DNA of 64,000 bases, taken from positions 123,956,891-124,020,890 of the forward strand of contig CM043947.1 of the NCBI GenBank assembly GCA_014529385.2, in the 5' to 3' direction. A program made the position numbers and the translations under genes. This document shows, piece after piece, positions 57,822-64,000 of this stretch; position 1 is the first letter of the stretch, and every line of letters starts with the position of its first letter. Below the pieces are notes generated by a model. That model saw only the letters and a list, made by a program, of their open reading frames with translations. It did not search any database and was not told the origin of the DNA. The stretch is from Adiantum capillus-veneris (taxonomy: Eukaryota; Streptophyta; Polypodiopsida; Polypodiales; Pteridaceae).

Positions 57822-60244
57822 AGGATACTCTCTCTCTACTTGCTTATTATCTTCTCTCTCGTTTCACGGTGTACGCGTTCTCCCAAAGCTTTTGTGGCAA
57901 ATACCTCTACGTAGCTCTCATCACCGCTCTCTTAGGGCAAATCAATAAGCCTTGCAAAAATCCCAAATCGATTCTAAAGCACGGTGAGAAACTCTAAACT
58001 CCATAGTCATCATCTCTCTCTCTCTCTCTATGTCGTTTTTCTGCGTAGTAACCCGCTCGATGATTGTTTTTTCGTATTTAAGTGCATGTATGGATTAATC
58101 AAGTACATAAAAAGTTGCCCCATGATTAATTTATCATGTTTAACATGCTGATTTATGTACATGATACGTTTATGATCACTTGTGTGCATAAAAAGCGCTT
58201 TTTTGTTTCACGTCATAGAGACGTTAGGAACATTGTTTTGGTCATAGATCACAAACCGTTATGAAGCAGTCTGAACCCTATATATTAGACATAAAACACA
58301 TCATTAAGAACATTTTCTCTCTTTGGTCTCATGTGAAAAACATGCTTGAGCTAAAAGATATGGGTCAAAAAATAGTTTGATGTGCACTAAACCAAATATT
58401 TTTGACTCCAGGCTCCTTGGAGAACCACTATATAGATTCACTGGATCCGCAAACCCACTTTACCAATTGCAAATCTTGATGAAACTTGATGATAAATGAA
58501 TTTAGGTCTCTGTTATCACCTCGGGAATGCGAGTTATTAATCACTCTATAACCGGTTTTACCTACTACACATGTAGGAGTGCTATCAAGAAGGAGATACC
58601 ATATGATGTCGTGAGTTAACTGAGCCGTTTTGATATGTTTTTGGGTTTGTTTTGGTGATTTTATTTCAATTATTGTATTTCCATAGACTTAAGTGGAGTA
58701 TATGGTTAAACATCCCAAACCGCATAGGTAGATATGAATAAAGTGTCTTTCTTTTGGGGATATCGTTTGTTGTGTGAGTACCATATGGTCAAAGTGATGT
58801 GATGGAGTGATAGTCTATATTGTGGATCTGAACTTGAGGCATTGGTTTGAGGTCAAATAATTTTATTTGCATGTTTTTCATGCTCCCAAAAATGTCAAAA
58901 AAGTAGTTTTTTCATATCTGTGAAGTGATGGTTTATGGTTGACCTAAAGGTTGGAGTTGTTTTGCGTCATGTTTATGTTGTTGAAATGTTATCCTATGAT
59001 GTATGGGAACTCATGGATTGATGTGGATGCCTCATATGCATGGTTATGACTACTTTCCACCTTTCTAGGTAAACAAACTAACTTTATGTGCTAGAGTGGT
59101 TAAGTGCAGGTGTGATGCATCAACTTTGCATGATTGGATGTTGTAAAAATTGGATTTTTATATCATGATTACTTGCTGGTAGGACTCTTTTTATGCATGA
59201 AAAAATCACTTCTTAAGGGTTACATAGACGTAGACTCCGATGATTGTAGGAGATGGGTCAAACTCGAAGTGTGGGAGTTGGTTCAGTGTGATTATGATTT
59301 ATGGTTAAGAGCTGAGATTCCCTCATGGATTATGGTTGAAAATTTATGGTGGAAGCCGATGTGGCTTATGGTTTTTGTTTGGATTGGATTATGTTGCTGA
59401 CATTTTTGTAGCCATGTTGTGCAGGATTGGTCGTGCCTCACCCAAGTAGGGTAAAGTGCTCACCCGTGTGATGTAATTGGATTATGGTTTATGGTTTTTT
59501 TTTTTGGATTGGATCTTGAAGCTATCAAGATCCAATCCAAAAAACCATCTTGAAGTTATCAAGATGGTTTATGTTAGACGTTTGTGCATTTGGGAAGTGC
59601 TATTGTGATTGGACTCATGTGTTATGTTTCTCATGGCAACTCCCTACAAGACTAGGATCACCTACATTGCTTAGCCTTAGACTAAAGGGTTGCTGACCTG
59701 GGGCTTTGCTGGATCGGGGGTGTTGTTTAGGTCTTCTTCTTTTTGTTAGGCTCATTTACACGGTTAGTGTGTCGGGGGTTGAATGACCTACACGGCTAAC
59801 GCATCGGGGATTTTTCCTTGGCTTTGCCTAAACATCCGGTGTTGGGCATCAAAGAGGCGAGGCGCCTAAACTAGTATGGTTGGTGTTGATATCCTACCGC
59901 CTGCTGGTATTTGGGATCCTTTCAAATCTCGGATTCATGGAGGGAGGCAAAAGCGGCCTCAGCCTATGCCTGGCTCAGGTAGGTTGGAGGTGTTCTAGCT
60001 TGCTCCCAACAAAAGTAAATTATCTATGTCCATAGTAGAGCAGAAGTGGATGGGCAAACCGGTCGATCCCTACATAGGGTCCGATGCTCTGCTATTTGTT
60101 TTGTCATAAACTTTTTGATGCTATGGTATACCTAGATTTTGTCATTGCATTAATACATGGTTTTCTGTTGCATTTAGATGGGAATATAAAGATTCACTGT
60201 TGTCATCTTCTCATGTCTCTGTGCACTCTATTTCACCGTCCACT

Positions 60245-60311
<67 letters not shown>

Positions 60312-60919
60312 ATAATGCGGCGTCCACATATATTCACCCTCCACAATGTTATATTTTTCTTGAGTATGCTTTCATTCATAGCACCTCTATAGGTACTTCT
60401 AGATGTAGTCGGCTCATGGCTTAAACTCCATGCTTGGTTGAGCGCTGAGAACTCCTCCCCTATGAAAATGCTTTTGCAACTCTGATGTATATTGAAAATT
60501 GTATAAAAGTGTAAATTGTATATTTTGTGCAAAGACCCTTGGGGAGGGGTATCTCTCACCATATGCCACAATTGTGACCATGACTTTCAACCATCATATA
60601 GCAGATAGTGCATATCGCATAATAGAAGAACAAGCCCAATTGCTACGGGATTTACTCTTCAAGAGAGTTTAATCACACCTCGCCATAAAAAACTCTTGAG
60701 TACAATACTCAAGACCCACCTCTGGCACAACATAGTGTGTTTAAATGCATTGACCTCAATAGCATTATAGGGCCAATCAGGTCCATACATAGACACGTTT
60801 TTATAACCCATGGATTGCACAAATAAGATGGTACTTTGTTGTCTCGGGGGACTTGATCAGGGAGGCGGGGAGTAATGTGGAACCAAGCGTATAAATGTGG
60901 AGTGAAGCTGTGATTCTTC
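57425..60919. other. Non-coding spacer with microsatellites
   Basis: CT microsatellites at about 57770-57819 and 60248-60307; otherwise no supported gene. The 88-codon frame at 59134 has no domain. It also holds the double hairpin at 59,500. Confidence 0.55.
59500..59567. other. Double hairpin
   Basis: 59500-59519 and 59525-59544 are perfect 20 bp inverse arms with loop agcta. Adjacent 59545-59553 and 59559-59567 form a second hairpin with 9 bp arms and loop agtta. The second shares the 'tcttga...tcaaga' core with the first. Confidence 0.85.
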
Positions 60920-61985
60920 GGCTAGGTCTTGAGGTTGGCAATCTTCTCCATGCAAGGCAAAGATGGAAAATAACACAAAAGTAAAATGTGCAGGTGTGGT
61001 AAGTTCAGTGAAGGTAAAAGCCTTGAACATTGAGGTAGAACTAGATGTTTTTGTGATGCCAGCTAAGGGGGAGGGCTATTTATTGATCTTGGGAAGGCCA
61101 TGGTTGATGGCCATGAAGGCAAAGTAGGACTAAGGCACTGGCCTTCTATGCATGAGTGGTAAGAAAGGGGAAACAATCCACTATGACATGAGGATCGGCA
61201 AGCAGAAATACATGGACCTAGAGACATCAGCATATGAAACTACTAGTGAGTCTTCTACTTCTAAGGAGGAGATCACTTACACTGATGAGAGCGACAGTTC
61301 CATCGATGTGATGGAAATGATCATGAAGGATCTACAAAGAGCAAGGAGGACTCGCGACCCGTCACTCAAAGCGCAAAGCAACGAAGAGGAAAGTAAATCA
61401 CCTGGCCTAGGAGAAAGTAGGTTGAAGAGTATATTGTGTATGGAATTAACAAGTGAAGAGAAGATTAAATTTTTGTAAATGCTAATGGGATTTCCCGACC
61501 TTATTATTGACAACTATGAAAGAATCACAGGTATTACAGTCGTGGAGCATCATATTAAGCTAAAGAAAGAGGTAAAACCAGTGGTGCAGATACTATGACA
61601 GTTGGGGGTCATACAAGAAAAATCACCCCTTGTCGAGGTAAGGAAGCTACTAGAAGCATGGTTCATTTATCCCGTGGAGAACTCATAGTGGGTGTCACCC
61701 GTAGTAGTGATGACACCTAAGAAGAATGGTAAGTGGAGAGTCTGTGTTGACTACAAATCCCTCCCCCTTTCTTGGATGAAATTATGAATGTAGTAGCTGG
61801 TTTTGAATGCTACAGAGTGTGTGACCAGTATTTTAGCTAGTTATAAATACACATAGCTTTTGAAGATCAACTAAAAACCACTTTCATCACACCATGGGGT
61901 TGTTTTGCTTATAGAGTTATGTCATTTAGTCTCACAAATGCAGCTGGCATATTCCAGAGATATGTCACATATCTCTTTCAACCGT
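60920..61985 (+). pseudogene. Protease-RT remnant of a Tat-like gypsy element
   Basis: The plus-strand frame has the second protease half (L-L-I-L-G-R-P-W-L-M, about 61,075-61,105), an acidic linker (61,152-61,478, D-S-S-I-D-V-M-E) and the RT fingers: W-V-S-P-V-V-V...K-K-N-G-K-W and T-P-W-G-C-F-A-Y. It ends at about F-Q-R-Y-V-T-Y-L-F, before the catalytic motif. Stops interrupt it near 61,478, 61,600, 61,689 and 61,775. It resembles the minus-strand element at 16,944-15,904. Confidence 0.75.
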
Positions 61986-64000
61986 TGGTGCAGCCAAAGT
62001 TGGTCCGATCTAGGAAGTGGTTTATGCCAAACAAAGGCAGCAGGCAACTGCAGTACAGAAGGCTAGGGTAGGTACCAAGGACCTGGGCAGCCAAAGGGTA
62101 GCCAAATGGTATGCTCAATGCGGTTTTTAGGCCAAAAGAGCTGTGGAAGGTCCAACTGGGATAGCAGATGAAGTTGTCCAAAATGCAAAGTCAGTGCTTT
62201 GCAATGTAGTGATCGATGTGCTCTAAAAGCCGATCCAGACAGCTCGTCAAACGGAGCGCCGCTGCTCAATATATTGGAGCTCAAAGTTAAAAGGTGTTGC
62301 AGATCCCCGATGGGTAGGGTAGCTGGTGACAAGTGGACCGGGCTGGTGTGAGTGTATAGATGTGTAGTGCTTGAGCAGTGGAGCATGCCGGTCTTCTCGG
62401 ATTTCCAATTGGAGCTCTGGTTAGCAAGGTATGTCCATCAGAAGATTTTTCGGGGGTCCGGTCTACGCCTATTTGCCCGCGTTGAAAAAAGCACCATCTG
62501 GTGTTTTCATGAGCTCGCCAAGTGTTTGGTGCGTATATGCAGCATGTGATGCAAGAAAGAAGTGATGGCACGTATATCACAGTCCGAAGCACGGAGATAT
62601 TCTCGGCTGGATTTAGAAGTTTGTGGAAAACTTGAGGAGTCAGATGTTTTTTTCCCGATTTGGGGTGCACTGATCGAGGTCAGGTTGAAGTCGCCTTGCG
62701 GGGTCGGTATGTGATCTTGAGGATTGGAATGCAGGGTTTTGGCAGGCTGAACGGCCGGTGCATAGGCCAACTGACCAGGGTATGGCAAGACATCCAATGC
62801 AAGGGAAAAAAGGTTTTCTTTAAGTTGAAATGGGGGGTTTTTTTGAGGCCTTGGAGGCCATTCTAAGAGGGGTCACCCAAGTTGATGCCACATGGCATCG
62901 GGGTCGTCCCACATGCACTACTTGACATTAAGGATGCACGCTATTTAACCTGGGCCGTGAGCTACCATTAGGACACAAAGGGGGAGAGAGAGGGGAGCTC
63001 CCTCACTCCGTTAGCTCGTGGCGGTGGCTATGGAGTTGGATGTGGAAGGCGCTGCATGAGCGCGTACCTGGCGGCGAGAGGGTGTGAACGCGGGTCTTTT
63101 GGAGGGTTGAAGGAGGCACCATCGCTCTGCGCGCCTGTCTGGCCATTGATGTCGTGGATATGCTCGGCTAAAGTTAGCAGTTTGTGGCAAACGTGACGAG
63201 TCAAATGTTTTTTTCCCGGTTTGGGGTGCACTGATCGAGGTCTGGTTAAAGTCGCTTTGCGGGGTCGATATGTGAGCTTGAAGATTGTAATGCAGGGTTT
63301 TGGTCAGGTTCAACAGCCGGTGCATAGGCCAACTAAGCAGGGTATGGCAAGGCATCCAATGCAAGGGAAAAAAGGTTTTTTTTAAGTTAAAATGAAGGTT
63401 TTCTTTTAGACCTTGGAGGCCATTCTAAGAGGGGGGCGGCCCAGTTGATGCCATGTGGCATCGGGATCGTCCCACATGGGTTGCTTGGCATTAAGGATGC
63501 GGGATATTTAACCTAGGACATGAGCTACCATTAGGACACAAAGGGGGAGAGAGAGGAGAGCTCGTGATGGTGGCTATGAAGCTGGATGTAGGCGGCGCTA
63601 TGTGAGCGCGTGCCTGGCAATGAAGGGTGTAAACGCCAGTCTTTTGGAGGGTTGAAGGTGGCGCCATCGTTGCACGCGCTTGTCTGGCCATTGATGATGT
63701 GACCACCCGGAGTAGAGGGTCCTGCAGCCTAGTTGGGCTCCAAGTTTTTTGAGACAGAGAGGGAAATAAGGGAGGGCAATAGTGATATCTCTATTGCCTC
63801 CCCCTTTCATGAGAGGGGTGCGTCCCACAGGGATCAAGGAAGAGCCAGGGAGGCCGAAAGGTCTAATGAAAAGGGGATGATTCACAAAGAGACAAGAAAA
63901 GAGGGTGAGAGGCAGCCCGAGCCAAGGGATGAGCCCCATAGGAGACGAGTCCGAGAGCAAAGAAAAAAAAGAAGGGGCCACCATGTGTACGAAGGAGTGG
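61986..64000 (+). repeat. Plus-strand LTR-family sequence (runs off window)
   Basis: It begins TGGTGCAGCCAAAG, identical to the minus-strand start of the 11-20 kb element's LTR, and keeps patchy similarity (for example 'gagcatgccggtct' near 62,384). It directly follows RT. TATTTAA boxes lie at about 62,951 and 63,507. The right end is not in the window. Confidence 0.75.
62598..63707 (+). repeat. About 0.56 kb tandem duplication inside the LTR
   Basis: About 62598-63157 and 63158-63707 are direct copies ('tttgtgg' at 62621 and 63181). The unit is 560 bp at the start and about 545 by the end because of small deletions. Each unit contains a TATTTAA box and a 'ccattaggacacaaaggg' phrase. Confidence 0.88.

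Overview
The window reads as intergenic DNA from a large, repeat-rich land-plant nuclear genome. The evidence is plant-type Ty1/copia, Ty3/gypsy, CACTA and Mutator-like elements, GT-AG introns of about 70-100 bp, initiator-Met and Asp tRNA primer sites, and long (CT)n/(AG)n microsatellites. I found no convincing cellular gene, no rRNA or tRNA gene and no CRISPR array. I cannot fix the species; the lineage (angiosperm or not) is open.

Layout. 1-11.3 kb: AT-rich DNA with one decayed multi-exon MULE transposase with a SWIM-like zinc finger (1230-4375, +). 11,280-20,293: a degenerate Ty3/gypsy element (minus strand) with 1.83 kb LTRs and a second, archaeal-type RNase H, as in the Tat lineage. On both sides lie minus-strand coding remnants I do not recognise. 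21,315-21,804: a 245 bp tandem duplication. 23.1-39.9 kb: a three-level nest. The 5' end of an old gypsy element (gag, start of protease, leader, LTR) was split by a Ty1/copia element (25,488-38,585; 192 bp LTRs; target duplication CCAAG). The copia leader was in turn split by a CACTA element (30,588-38,126; CACTACAAGAGG termini; target duplication GTC). The CACTA element carries a TNP2-type transposase gene and a Transposase_24-type gene, both spliced and both lightly damaged.

40.2-41.2 kb: a cluster of AG and GT microsatellites. 41.4-42.8 kb: a second 5'-end fragment of the old gypsy family. 42.8-44.1 kb: the 3' end of a plus-strand gypsy pol. 45,060-57,424: a 12.4 kb gypsy element (minus) with exact target duplications CAACT, a tRNA-Asp-like primer site, gag with four zinc-knuckle-like motifs, protease, RT-RNase H-integrase, and an unusual tail of a protease-like segment plus repeated W-(V/I)-P-K motifs. 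A separate 143-codon ORF follows. 57.4-60.9 kb: non-coding, with a double hairpin. 60.9-64.0 kb: a plus-strand gypsy relative of the 11-20 kb element, with RT joined directly to an LTR that contains a 0.56 kb tandem duplication.

No pathway is encoded. The shared theme is transposon nesting and decay by premature stops, single-base frameshifts and internal deletions. The most unusual signal is the protease-like plus WVPK tail after integrase, seen in two clearly diverged elements on opposite strands.
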